From: an uncultured Solobacterium sp. | Lineage (GTDB): Bacteria; Bacillota_I; Bacilli_A; Erysipelotrichales; Erysipelotrichaceae | Assembly (NCBI GenBank): GCA_937895985.1 | Contig: CALBKL010000366.1 | Coordinates: 1 to 9,728, forward strand | DNA length: 9,728 bases | Direction: 5' to 3' | Shown here: piece after piece, positions 1-5,993 of the stretch | How the letters are laid out: the number at the start of each line of letters is the position of its first letter | How positions within the stretch are numbered: the stretch's first letter is position 1 | Translations under genes and position numbers: made by a program | Notes under the pieces: generated by a model | What the model saw: only the letters and a program-made list of their open reading frames with translations | Told to the model about the DNA's origin: nothing | The model's database searches: none

Positions 1-4
1 CTCT

Positions 5-37
5 TCGTCGGCAGCGTCAGATGTGTATAAGAGACAG
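5..37 (+). other. Illumina Nextera (Tn5) read-1 adapter left in the assembly
   Basis: The bases from 5 to 18 read TCGTCGGCAGCGTC, and those from 19 to 37 read AGATGTGTATAAGAGACAG, the 19-bp Tn5 mosaic end. Together they are the complete Nextera read-1 transposase adapter. Bases 1-4 (ctct) are probably also non-genomic. Genomic sequence therefore begins at 38. The adapter supplies a false GTG start codon at 23 that opens the reading frame of the following gene, so that start must not be used. Confidence 0.97.
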
Positions 38-934
38 GTAACAGGTGATGTAGATCAAGGATTTACAGTCACGAATAAAAAGTCTTTAAATGTTACACCG
101 CTAGTTCCATCAACCATCACAAAGACGATAACAAAGGAATGGGTTAATCTTACACAGGCAGAAATTGATACATTATCTACAACAATTGCCCTATACAAGA
201 ATGGAAATAAAGTCCAAGAAGTAACTGTTGATAAAAACAATCACTTTACAGCAACATTCTCTAACTTACCAGTAACTGATACAATTTCATCTACCGCAAA
301 TATTTACACAGTAAAAGAACTTGATGGTGATGGTAATGCGCTAGAAGAGGGAAATTCAATCACAATTGATAGCAGAGACTTTATAGTCCACTATGATGGT
401 ACAAAGATTGTCAATACTTATGTACCAAAACCTGTATTGGTTGATCCTCCAGTCAAGAAGATTGTAGAAGGAAATCCAACGAACGCATCCACATTCCAAT
501 TTGAGATGAAGGCAATCAATCCAACAGATCCAATGCCAAATGGCAGTGTAAATGGTGTAAAATTAGCTACGGTAATTGGAAGTGGTGAAGTTGAATTCGG
601 TACTTTTGAAATTACACAGGCAGGTACGTATCAGTATGTGATTCGTGAAATCGATGATGGTATCGCAAATTATACCTATGATACAACTCTCTATACAATC
701 ACATTTGATGTAAGAGATGTTGCTGGACAACTTGTGGCTGATACTCATGTTGAGAAGGCGGACGGTACAGTCGCAAATGAAGCTGTATTTACAAATATTT
801 ATAAAACACCAGTAGCAACGCCAAAGACAAGTGATAATTCTCATTTACCAATTTATATTGGTGCGATTATTATCGCACTTGTAGGATTTGGCTTTGCGTT
901 TATAAAGAGAATCCGATCAAATAAGCAATCATAA
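38..934 (+). CDS. Sortase-anchored surface protein with Cna_B and pilin-type (Spy0128/FctA-like) isopeptide domains, 5' partial
   Basis: This is the C-terminal 298 residues of a cell-wall-anchored adhesin or pilin-like protein; the N-terminus is cut off by the contig end. Numbering from V1 at base 38, residues 1-15 are the last strand of a preceding domain (GFTVTN). Residues 29-128 look like a Cna_B domain, with likely isopeptide residues K33 (KEW), E94 (YTVKE) and N126 (IVNTY). Residues 134-256 resemble the streptococcal pilin isopeptide-linkage domain, with K140/K141, E204 (YVIRE) and N253 (FTNIY). The sorting signal is TPKTSD at 261-266, a variant of LPXTG with Ser where Gly is usual, followed by a hydrophobic span and a basic tail (KRIRSNKQS). 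Such proteins are exported, cross-linked to peptidoglycan by sortase and used in adhesion. No sortase gene lies in the window. The family call is firm; the bonding residues are assigned by motif only. Confidence 0.88.
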   Translation, partial: VTGDVDQGFTVTNKKSLNVTPLVPSTITKTITKEWVNLTQAEIDTLSTTIALYKNGNKVQEVTVDKNNHFTATFSNLPVTDTISSTANIYTVKELDGDGNALEEGNSITIDSRDFIVHYDGTKIVNTYVPKPVLVDPPVKKIVEGNPTNASTFQFEMKAINPTDPMPNGSVNGVKLATVIGSGEVEFGTFEITQAGTYQYVIREIDDGIANYTYDTTLYTITFDVRDVAGQLVADTHVEKADGTVANEAVFTNIYKTPVATPKTSDNSHLPIYIGAIIIALVGFGFAFIKRIRSNKQS

Positions 935-943
935 ATTGTATTC

Positions 944-973
944 GGTTGATAGGCAAAACTATCAACCTTTTTT
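944..973 (+). terminator. Rho-independent terminator of the surface-protein gene
   Basis: GGTTGATAG (944-952) pairs perfectly with CTATCAACC (959-967) around the six-base loop GCAAAA, and is followed at once by six Ts (968-973). It lies 9 bases after the surface-protein stop codon and separates that gene from the competence operon. Confidence 0.9.
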
Positions 974-1016
974 GTGGGAATAAATAAACTTATGTGAATA
1001 TTAGAGTAGAGGTGAG

Positions 1017-2168
1017 ATGATGAAATGTCCACGGTGTGGGAATGCTCGTAAATCGTACTTTTACAAAGGGGGTCATGGATATTATTGTAGAAAATGTATT
1101 GGGTTTGGAAGACTGCTATTAGAAGAGGAAGAGATGGCTGAAAAGCTTGAAGATATACACGCTGATTGTAGTGAATACACCATGCAGTATCCATTAACAA
1201 AATTTCAAGAAGTAGTGTCGAAAGAGTGTCAGATGCACATACGTACACAGGATGTATTACTAGAATGTGTTTGTGGTGCGGGTAAAACAGAAATGGTACT
1301 TGCTAGTATTGCGGATGCGCTAAACGAGAATCGAAAAGTTTGCTTTGCGATTGCGAGAAGACAAGTAGTATTAGAACTATCAGAAAGACTACAAATCTAT
1401 TTCAAAAAAGCAAAGATTGTTGCGGTATGTGGTGGCCATACAGATGTACTTGATGGAGATTTAATCGTGTGCACTACCCACCAGTTATATCGCTACCAAG
1501 GCCAATTTTCATTACTGATATTAGATGAACCGGATGCTTTCCCATATCGTGGAGATGAGGTATTACATGGTATTGCACAACATGCGTGCATAGGTCATGT
1601 CATCTACTTAACAGCGACACCAGATAGTTACCTGTTAAGCAGAGTAAAAGAAGGTACTATGCGTCATATCGTGTTAAATAAAAGACCGCATGGGCACGAT
1701 TTGCCAGTACCAAGGCTTTTTATTTATCCATCGATAATATTGTTTTATGTATTATTACGATGGATAAACGAACATGCATGCAATCCTAGAATTATCTTTG
1801 TGCCAACGATAAAAACGGCAAAGAGATTTGGATATATTCTTAGTACATTAATGAAGTGTTATGTATGCACAAGCGAAAGTGAAAATCGAGATACTATCAT
1901 CCATGAGTTTAAACAAGAAACAAATGGTATCATGATTGCGACGACAGTACTTGAAAGAGGTGTCACAATTCCAAAAGCAGATATCTGTGTATGGCATGCG
2001 AATCACTCTGTATTTGATGAGGCTGGCTTAATTCAAATGGCGGGTAGAGCAGGAAGAAGCTTTACATCACCAGAAGGAGATGTGCTGTTTTTATGCAGTG
2101 AAAAGACAGAACTTGTACAACTTTGCAAAGAAAAGATTGAGCGGGCAAATCACGTATGTATTGCTTAA
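1017..2168 (+). CDS. comFA: ComFA, DNA-uptake ATPase/helicase-like competence protein
   Basis: ComFA is a superfamily 2 helicase-like, ssDNA-stimulated ATPase at the inner face of the membrane that helps bring transforming DNA in through the ComEC channel. The 383-residue product shows the family signature: a four-cysteine zinc site (C4, C7, C24, C27), Walker A CGAGKT (86-91), a DEAD-like motif II DEPDAFP (170-176), motif III TAT (199-201), and motif VI QMAGRAGR (340-347) after an ATTVLERGVT stretch (308-317). Well-known homologues have DEVD at motif II, so Pro172 is a small variation. Two ATGs are possible, at 1017 and 1020. The AGAGGTGAG ribosome binding site ends at 1016 and suits 1020 slightly better. 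The gene overlaps comFC by 13 bases, the usual late-competence operon arrangement. No convincing promoter is visible in 974-1016. Confidence 0.94.
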   Translation: MMKCPRCGNARKSYFYKGGHGYYCRKCIGFGRLLLEEEEMAEKLEDIHADCSEYTMQYPLTKFQEVVSKECQMHIRTQDVLLECVCGAGKTEMVLASIADALNENRKVCFAIARRQVVLELSERLQIYFKKAKIVAVCGGHTDVLDGDLIVCTTHQLYRYQGQFSLLILDEPDAFPYRGDEVLHGIAQHACIGHVIYLTATPDSYLLSRVKEGTMRHIVLNKRPHGHDLPVPRLFIYPSIILFYVLLRWINEHACNPRIIFVPTIKTAKRFGYILSTLMKCYVCTSESENRDTIIHEFKQETNGIMIATTVLERGVTIPKADICVWHANHSVFDEAGLIQMAGRAGRSFTSPEGDVLFLCSEKTELVQLCKEKIERANHVCIA

Positions 2169-2782
2169 TGTGTGGAATGGAAAAAGGGGATGGAGATTTC
2201 ATTGATATCCTAGAGAATGATGATCCCCTGTGTCATAGATGTCGCAGTAATTTAAATCGTGTCAAATTTCGTATGAAGTTTCATGGATACAAGCTATATG
2301 CAAGTTACGTTTATGATGATGCTTTTGCGAAGATATTAGTTCAATACAAGGAATGTTTTGATGAAGCTTTGAAAACAGTATTTCTCTATCCATTTCGTTG
2401 GTGGTTTATGATTCGATTTTTTGGATATACTGTCTGTTATTTGCCAAGTTCAAAAGAGAAAATCGCAAAACGTGGGTTTCACCATCTAGAAAAGATTTTT
2501 TCATCTATTCCTTTACAACAGGCAGATCTCTTTGAAAAAGTGAATGATTTTGATCAGAAAAATCGTAGTGTTGAAGAGCGAAAGAAGATGGTTGATAATA
2601 TTGCATTAAAGAAACATTGTGATGTGCCTAAGAAAGTTTTATTGGTGGATGATACGATTACAACAGGTGCTTCTTTGTTGGGGGCACTTCATTGTTTACA
2701 AGATTATGACTGTAAGATTGTAATCTATGTTGTCAGTGTGAATCATTTATGGCTAAAAAAGCCGAAAATATTCGGGAAATAA
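2156..2782 (+). CDS. comFC: ComFC, phosphoribosyltransferase-like competence protein
   Basis: ComFC is a double-zinc-ribbon, PRTase-fold protein that works with ComFA in natural transformation. Studied homologues bind DNA and PRPP, though no base-transfer reaction is established. The 208-residue product has N-terminal CxxC pairs at C3/C6 and C26/C29, the family motif KRGFHHLE (105-112), the NRSVEER stretch (136-142), and the PRPP loop VLLVDDTITTGAS (161-173). The ATG at 2156 is preferred over the one at 2168 because the later start would lose C3 and break the first zinc pair. Translation is probably coupled to comFA, since the start lies inside that gene and only a weak upstream purine run is present. 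The stop codon lies 35-40 bases before the insertion sequence, so the gene is intact, but no terminator of its own follows. Confidence 0.9.
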   Translation: MYCLMCGMEKGDGDFIDILENDDPLCHRCRSNLNRVKFRMKFHGYKLYASYVYDDAFAKILVQYKECFDEALKTVFLYPFRWWFMIRFFGYTVCYLPSSKEKIAKRGFHHLEKIFSSIPLQQADLFEKVNDFDQKNRSVEERKKMVDNIALKKHCDVPKKVLLVDDTITTGASLLGALHCLQDYDCKIVIYVVSVNHLWLKKPKIFGK

Positions 2783-2822
2783 GGTGCTTTCTAGAGTGTT
2801 GGTGGTGCTTGTCTCATGTTAA

Positions 2823-2844
2823 CGTTAAATGATTTTGACACCTT
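2823..2844 (+). repeat. Left terminal inverted repeat of the insertion sequence
   Basis: These 22 bases are the exact reverse complement of 4176-4197. They contain TTTTGACACC near their inner end and are preceded by TGTTA (2818-2822), which may be the true outer tip. Confidence 0.85.
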
Positions 2845-2868
2845 AAGTGAAAAAAGCCAAAAATTAAA

Positions 2869-4122
2869 CTAGTCTTCATCTTCTTCATGAAGTAGTAGCG
2901 ATAATTCTTTTTGATTCTCAGCAGTTGAGGTTTGTCTGTAGGTACGAGAAGATACGATCTTACAATGAATGACTTTCCCATATCTGATGATAAATACATC
3001 TTCTGTAAATACATCAATACGAACATTTACTTCTGTATTTGACTTTATGAAATATGGCTTTCCATCATCGTCGACAGGTGCGTAATAATTCTTCTGGAAT
3101 GAAAATATTCCGTTATTGATTTTACGTATATATCGTAGAGTAAATATCTCACTAAGATTGACTTCGATAGGCATGAAAGCAGAATGTGGATCAATTGGGT
3201 TTCTAGCGAATTTTTGATTGAGATACTTGCGATATGTAGTATTAAACCATACATTCAATTCGTCATAGTCCTTGATTCCAAAACGCTTAATATCATTTGG
3301 TAATCTGCTCTGACAGGTCCCGTTGTACCGTTCGATTCTTCCTTTGGCTTGTGGAGACCCTGCAAATATCATTCTGATACCTAGGTCATTCATCATTTGA
3401 CCAAATTGAGTCAGTTCTCCAGTCTTGTTGTGAAATATCGTATGACGATCTGAATAAAGCGTTGAGGGAACACCGTATTCTTCAAACAGATATTTCATCA
3501 TATGACAATATCCGAGCTGTCTCTCTGTAGGCATGAAATACCCAGATAGAACATCAGAAGTAGCGTCATCGACTGCTAAATGTAATGTCCACATTTCACC
3601 GTTACCAAACCAGTCAAAAGGAGTGCCATCGATCTGCACAAGAAAACCAGACTTTGCGGAAGGTACACGCATCAGATGAATCGAATGATTTGTTTTTAAT
3701 GCAGGACGCATATGTGGAGATGACCAGCCCTCAGTGATAAAGAGATTGCGAAACCAAGAAAGGCTACGCAGATGTAGTCCAAATGAAGAGACGATATCTT
3801 GTTTAATTGGGTTCATGTAAAAATCTTCGATAAAGATATCTCTAAATTGTGCTATCGTGATGACGGGATACTGTAGCTTAAGATTACGTATAAAGTTGAT
3901 TTCTTGGTCGGAAGCAGCCTTATGAGATTTCTTACCTGCATTGCCGTGCAGGAGAATGGATACGGTATCCTTTTTCTCTAGAATGGCCTTCATGATACGA
4001 ATGAGAGAAGACTTGGACAGATGGGTCAAATTAGAGATTTCTTCATATGTCCACAACATTTCGTTAGATAGTTTTTCACGTAACAGACGGATTGCGAGTT
4101 CTTTATTTTTCTTTTCTTTCAA
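2869..4122 (-). CDS. ISNCY-family DDE transposase
   Basis: This 417-residue transposase cuts and joins the ends of its insertion sequence. An N-terminal helix-turn-helix region (about 22-50) precedes an RNase H-fold integrase core. The likely catalytic triad is D165 in QIDGTPFDWFG, D225 in YSDRHTIF and E264 in AKGRIERYNGT. The VDDATSD stretch (184-190) and SPQAKGRIER (256-265) are typical of the IS1202-like ISNCY group. A C-terminal tail of about 100 residues is polar and ends in an acidic run. The frame is intact, so the element may be active. The start is a TTG at 4122, chosen because a strong GGAGGT (4131-4136) lies 8 bases upstream and no ATG is better placed. It is convergent with comFC. 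TATGAT at 4144-4149 (minus strand) could be a -10. Confidence 0.92.
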   Translation of the reverse strand: MKEKKNKELAIRLLREKLSNEMLWTYEEISNLTHLSKSSLIRIMKAILEKKDTVSILLHGNAGKKSHKAASDQEINFIRNLKLQYPVITIAQFRDIFIEDFYMNPIKQDIVSSFGLHLRSLSWFRNLFITEGWSSPHMRPALKTNHSIHLMRVPSAKSGFLVQIDGTPFDWFGNGEMWTLHLAVDDATSDVLSGYFMPTERQLGYCHMMKYLFEEYGVPSTLYSDRHTIFHNKTGELTQFGQMMNDLGIRMIFAGSPQAKGRIERYNGTCQSRLPNDIKRFGIKDYDELNVWFNTTYRKYLNQKFARNPIDPHSAFMPIEVNLSEIFTLRYIRKINNGIFSFQKNYYAPVDDDGKPYFIKSNTEVNVRIDVFTEDVFIIRYGKVIHCKIVSSRTYRQTSTAENQKELSLLLHEEDED

Positions 4123-4130
4123 AGTAAAAC

Positions 4131-4136
4131 ACCTCC
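4131..4136 (-). promoter_or_regulatory. Ribosome binding site of the transposase
   Basis: On the minus strand this reads GGAGGT, 8 bases ahead of a TTG codon at 4122. It settles the unusual TTG start. Confidence 0.8.
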
Positions 4137-4175
4137 TATGCTTATCATAGAAGGTAATAAATTATGCACATATCC

Positions 4176-4197
4176 AAGGTGTCAAAATCATTTAACG
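4176..4197 (-). repeat. Right terminal inverted repeat, inner copy
   Basis: This is an exact reverse complement of 2823-2844. Read on the minus strand it contains TTGACA (4180-4185), which could also act as a -35 element for the inward-reading transposase gene. No good -10 at ideal spacing follows, so that role is a guess. Confidence 0.85.
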
Positions 4198-4200
4198 AAG

Positions 4201-4221
4201 AGGTGTCATTTTTATTTAACG
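4201..4221 (-). repeat. Right terminal inverted repeat, outer diverged copy
   Basis: AGGTGTCA and ATTTAACG at the two ends of this stretch match the inner copy exactly, with four mismatches in the middle (17 of 21 identical). The copies are direct repeats with a 24-base period. The left end of the element has no matching second copy. It may be a second transposase binding site or the true element end. Confidence 0.7.
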
Positions 4222-4270
4222 ATGACAAATATGATAATCTCAAATGACAAAATGAGTGATACTTGATAAA

Positions 4271-4290
4271 GTTAGTTTGTGAAAACTAAC
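4271..4290 (+). promoter_or_regulatory. GNRA-capped hairpin abutting the ribosome binding site of the DUF438 gene
   Basis: GTTAGTTT (4271-4278) and AAACTAAC (4283-4290) form a perfect 8-bp stem around GTGA, a GNRA-type tetraloop. The stem ends one base before the Shine-Dalgarno run AAGAGGTG (4291-4298). As RNA it could tune access to the ribosome binding site or stabilise the 5' end. As DNA it could be an operator. The sequence alone does not decide between these. No clear promoter is visible; GATAAA at 4265-4270 is at best a weak -10. Confidence 0.55.
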
Positions 4291-4298
4291 AAGAGGTG
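4291..4298 (+). promoter_or_regulatory. Ribosome binding site deciding the DUF438 gene start
   Basis: AAGAGGTG lies 6 bases before ATG 4305. An in-frame GTG at 4296 falls inside this Shine-Dalgarno run and so cannot be the start. Confidence 0.85.
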
Positions 4299-4304
4299 TC
4301 TAAC

Positions 4305-5825
4305 ATGAAAGAATATTTAAAGAATGTAAATGATGAAAAACTAAAAACAGTTTTTGAAGTACGTAATGCATATGATGCAGGAAAACTCACAATGGAAGAA
4401 GCACGTGCAATTCTTAAAGAGAAGGTGCACACTTTAGAACCATATGAAGTAGCTCTTATTGAACAAGAATTAAAAGAAGAAATCGATGATGAATGCCGTA
4501 AAGAAGACATCCAAGCGATGTTAGACTTATTTGATGGTATCTTAAATACAAGTAAACCAAATTTACCTGAGGAACATCCTATCGCATGTTACTATCGTGA
4601 AAACGAAAAGATGAAGGAACTTTTATTATCCGTAGAAGACCTTGTACAATACCCAGTTATCAAGAATCAGTGGTATGAATTATACGACCAGATTATCCAG
4701 TGGCGTAAACATCTTTCACGTAAGCAAAATCAGTTATATCCAGTGCTTGAAAAGAAAGGATTCACACGTCCTACGACAACTATGTGGACATTAGATGACT
4801 TTATCCGTGATGAAATCACACAAGCTTATAACTTAATTAAAGAGGGCAAGGAAGATGAATTCATCGAACTACAAAGCACAGTTGTAGCAGATGTAAGAGA
4901 CTTAATGCAGAAGGAAGAAACTGTACTTTATCCAACCTCCCTAGCTTTAATTTCTGCAGAAGAATTTGAGCATATGAAGTTAGGTGACCAAGAAATTGGT
5001 TTTGCAAATATCACAGTTGAACCAACAAAGACAGAAACATCAGCATCTTCAAAACCAACAGAAGGATTTACAAATGAACTTGCAAACCTACTTGGTAAGT
5101 ATGGCTACCACATCGGAAACGACCAAGAGTTCGATGTAAAGACTGGTAAGATGACACTTGAACAAATCAACTTGGTATATCAACACATGCCAGTTGACTT
5201 ATCATACGTTGATGAAAACGAAATCGTTCGTTTCTACACAGACACAAAGCATCGTGTATTCCCACGTTCTAAGAACGTTATCGGTCGTGATGTAAAGAAC
5301 TGCCATCCAAAGAAGAGTGTTCATATCGTTGAAGAAATCATCGAAAAGTTTAGAAACGGTGAACAAAATGAAGCTGAATTCTGGATTAACAAGCCAGAAA
5401 TCTTCATCTACATCAAGTATGTTGCGGTAAGAGATGAAGACGGTAAGTTTAGAGGTATCTTAGAAATGATGCAAGATTGTACACATATTCGTGCATTAAC
5501 AGGTTCCCAAACTCTACTTACATGGTCAAATAATGAACATGGCATAGAAGAAAAATCAGAACCAGTTGAAGAAAACACAGTGTCTACAAGTTCTTCTACA
5601 ATCAATCCTGAAAACATCACAAAAGAGACAAAACTAAAGGATTTATTGGATGCAGATCCTAATCTAAAGCAGTATCTCTTTACAATCAGTGATAAGTTTA
5701 GAGCACTTGATACTCCACTAGCACGAATCATGTTACCAAAGGCTACAGTGGAAAAGATGTCTGAGCGTACAGGTGTAGCGTTGGATGAAATCATCGCTAA
5801 ACTAAAACAGTACTTCCAAAAGTAA
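4305..5825 (+). CDS. DUF438 / hemerythrin-like / PAS / DUF1858 multidomain protein
   Basis: The 506-residue soluble protein belongs to the DUF438 group, thought to sense or handle redox, oxygen or nitric-oxide signals; no reaction is established. Residues 1-75 are the DUF438 domain (VRNAYDAGKLTMEEARAIL region). Residues 85-235 are a hemerythrin-like four-helix region with H91, H136, KEETVLYP (203-210) and QEIGF (229-233). After a Ser/Thr-rich linker (240-255), a PAS domain follows at about 285-405, containing DLSYVDENEIVRFY (298-311), the CHP signature (333-335) and AVRDEDGKFRGILE (374-387). A second linker leads to a DUF1858-type tail (438-506). Several positions that are His or Glu in relatives appear changed (Q141, D164, M201), and the DUF1858 part has no cysteine, so metal binding may be weak or lost. 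It appears to be its own transcription unit, with a terminator just after it. Confidence 0.85.
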   Translation: MKEYLKNVNDEKLKTVFEVRNAYDAGKLTMEEARAILKEKVHTLEPYEVALIEQELKEEIDDECRKEDIQAMLDLFDGILNTSKPNLPEEHPIACYYRENEKMKELLLSVEDLVQYPVIKNQWYELYDQIIQWRKHLSRKQNQLYPVLEKKGFTRPTTTMWTLDDFIRDEITQAYNLIKEGKEDEFIELQSTVVADVRDLMQKEETVLYPTSLALISAEEFEHMKLGDQEIGFANITVEPTKTETSASSKPTEGFTNELANLLGKYGYHIGNDQEFDVKTGKMTLEQINLVYQHMPVDLSYVDENEIVRFYTDTKHRVFPRSKNVIGRDVKNCHPKKSVHIVEEIIEKFRNGEQNEAEFWINKPEIFIYIKYVAVRDEDGKFRGILEMMQDCTHIRALTGSQTLLTWSNNEHGIEEKSEPVEENTVSTSSSTINPENITKETKLKDLLDADPNLKQYLFTISDKFRALDTPLARIMLPKATVEKMSERTGVALDEIIAKLKQYFQK

Positions 5826-5829
5826 TCTA

Positions 5830-5855
5830 ACAGGGGTTTGATAACTCCTGTTTTT
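5830..5855 (+). terminator. Rho-independent terminator of the DUF438 gene
   Basis: ACAGGGGT (5830-5837) pairs with ACTCCTGT (5844-5851), with one G-U pair, around the loop TTGATA. The last stem base begins a run of five Ts (5851-5855). It lies 5 bases after the stop codon. Confidence 0.82.
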
Positions 5856-5876
5856 CTTTCCTATAGGAAAGAAAAA
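5851..5876. repeat. Perfect 11-bp palindrome overlapping the terminator U-tract
   Basis: TTTTTCTTTCC (5851-5861) and GGAAAGAAAAA (5866-5876) form a perfect stem around TATA. The left arm begins with the T-run of the terminator just before it, so the two RNA structures share bases. It may be a second barrier to read-through. On the minus strand the arm is preceded by more Ts, but no minus-strand gene reads into it. Confidence 0.65.
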
Positions 5877-5883
5877 AATAATA

Positions 5884-5911
5884 CAGACTTATCACAGGAT
5901 TAGGCTATACT
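5884..5911 (+). promoter_or_regulatory. Candidate promoter of the carboxypeptidase-xpt-alcohol dehydrogenase operon
   Basis: TATACT at 5906-5911 is a good -10 match. CAGACT at 5884-5889 is a weak -35 with a 16-base spacer. Transcription would begin near 5918 and give a leader of about 75 bases. The position just after a terminator and before three co-directed genes supports it more than the -35 does. Confidence 0.4.
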
Positions 5912-5923
5912 GTATGTAACAAA

Positions 5924-5976
5924 CATTGCGTTATAAGTGCCGAAAGATAGTTGCTGGGTGTATGATAAACGCAATG
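5924..5976 (+). promoter_or_regulatory. Leader with 9-bp inverted repeat just before the ribosome binding site
   Basis: CATTGCGTT (5924-5932) and AACGCAATG (5968-5976) are perfectly complementary and enclose 35 bases (5933-5967). The right arm ends 4 bases before AGGAGG (5981-5986). In the transcript this would form a closing stem with a large internal region. A competing pairing of TTGC (5951-5954) with GCAA (5971-5974) is possible. It matches no riboswitch class I know. It may be a regulatory leader, or chance. Confidence 0.4.
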
Positions 5977-5980
5977 AAAA

Positions 5981-5986
5981 AGGAGG
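5981..5986 (+). promoter_or_regulatory. Ribosome binding site deciding the carboxypeptidase start
   Basis: A perfect AGGAGG lies 7 bases before ATG 5994. An in-frame GTG at 5937 lies within the leader hairpin and has no ribosome binding site, so it is rejected as the start. Confidence 0.92.
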
Positions 5987-5993
5987 AAATATC

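Larger units (their letters stand above)
2818..4227. mobile_element. ISNCY (IS1202-like) insertion sequence
   Basis: A transposase gene on the minus strand is bracketed by a perfect 22-bp inverted repeat, at 2823-2844 and 4176-4197; the left copy begins CGTTAAATGA and ends TGACACCTT. A diverged second copy of the right repeat lies outside it at 4201-4221. If that outer copy is the true end, both ends begin TGT and match at 21 of 27 positions, giving the 1410-bp span stated here. With the inner repeats alone the element is 1375 bp. I see no target-site duplication with either boundary, although IS1202-type elements often make long ones. The boundaries are therefore uncertain by about 30 bases. 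The element sits in the intergenic space between comFC and the DUF438 gene and breaks no reading frame. Confidence 0.82.

Noticed and set aside
853..1248. 131-residue open frame on the minus strand
   Set aside because: It overlaps the end of the surface gene, a strong plus-strand terminator and the start of comFA, has no recognisable domain, and is a shadow of well-supported genes.
4296..4304. Upstream GTG start for the DUF438 protein
   Set aside because: The GTG is part of the Shine-Dalgarno run AAGAGGTG, which serves ATG 4305.
2783..4304. Target-site duplication flanking the insertion sequence
   Set aside because: I compared the flanks for both possible boundaries (2823/4197 and 2818/4227). 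Only short chance matches such as TCTCA were found, not at the junctions.
5937..5993. Upstream GTG start for the carboxypeptidase
   Set aside because: It has no ribosome binding site and lies inside the leader inverted repeat. ATG 5994 has a perfect AGGAGG and gives the normal family length.
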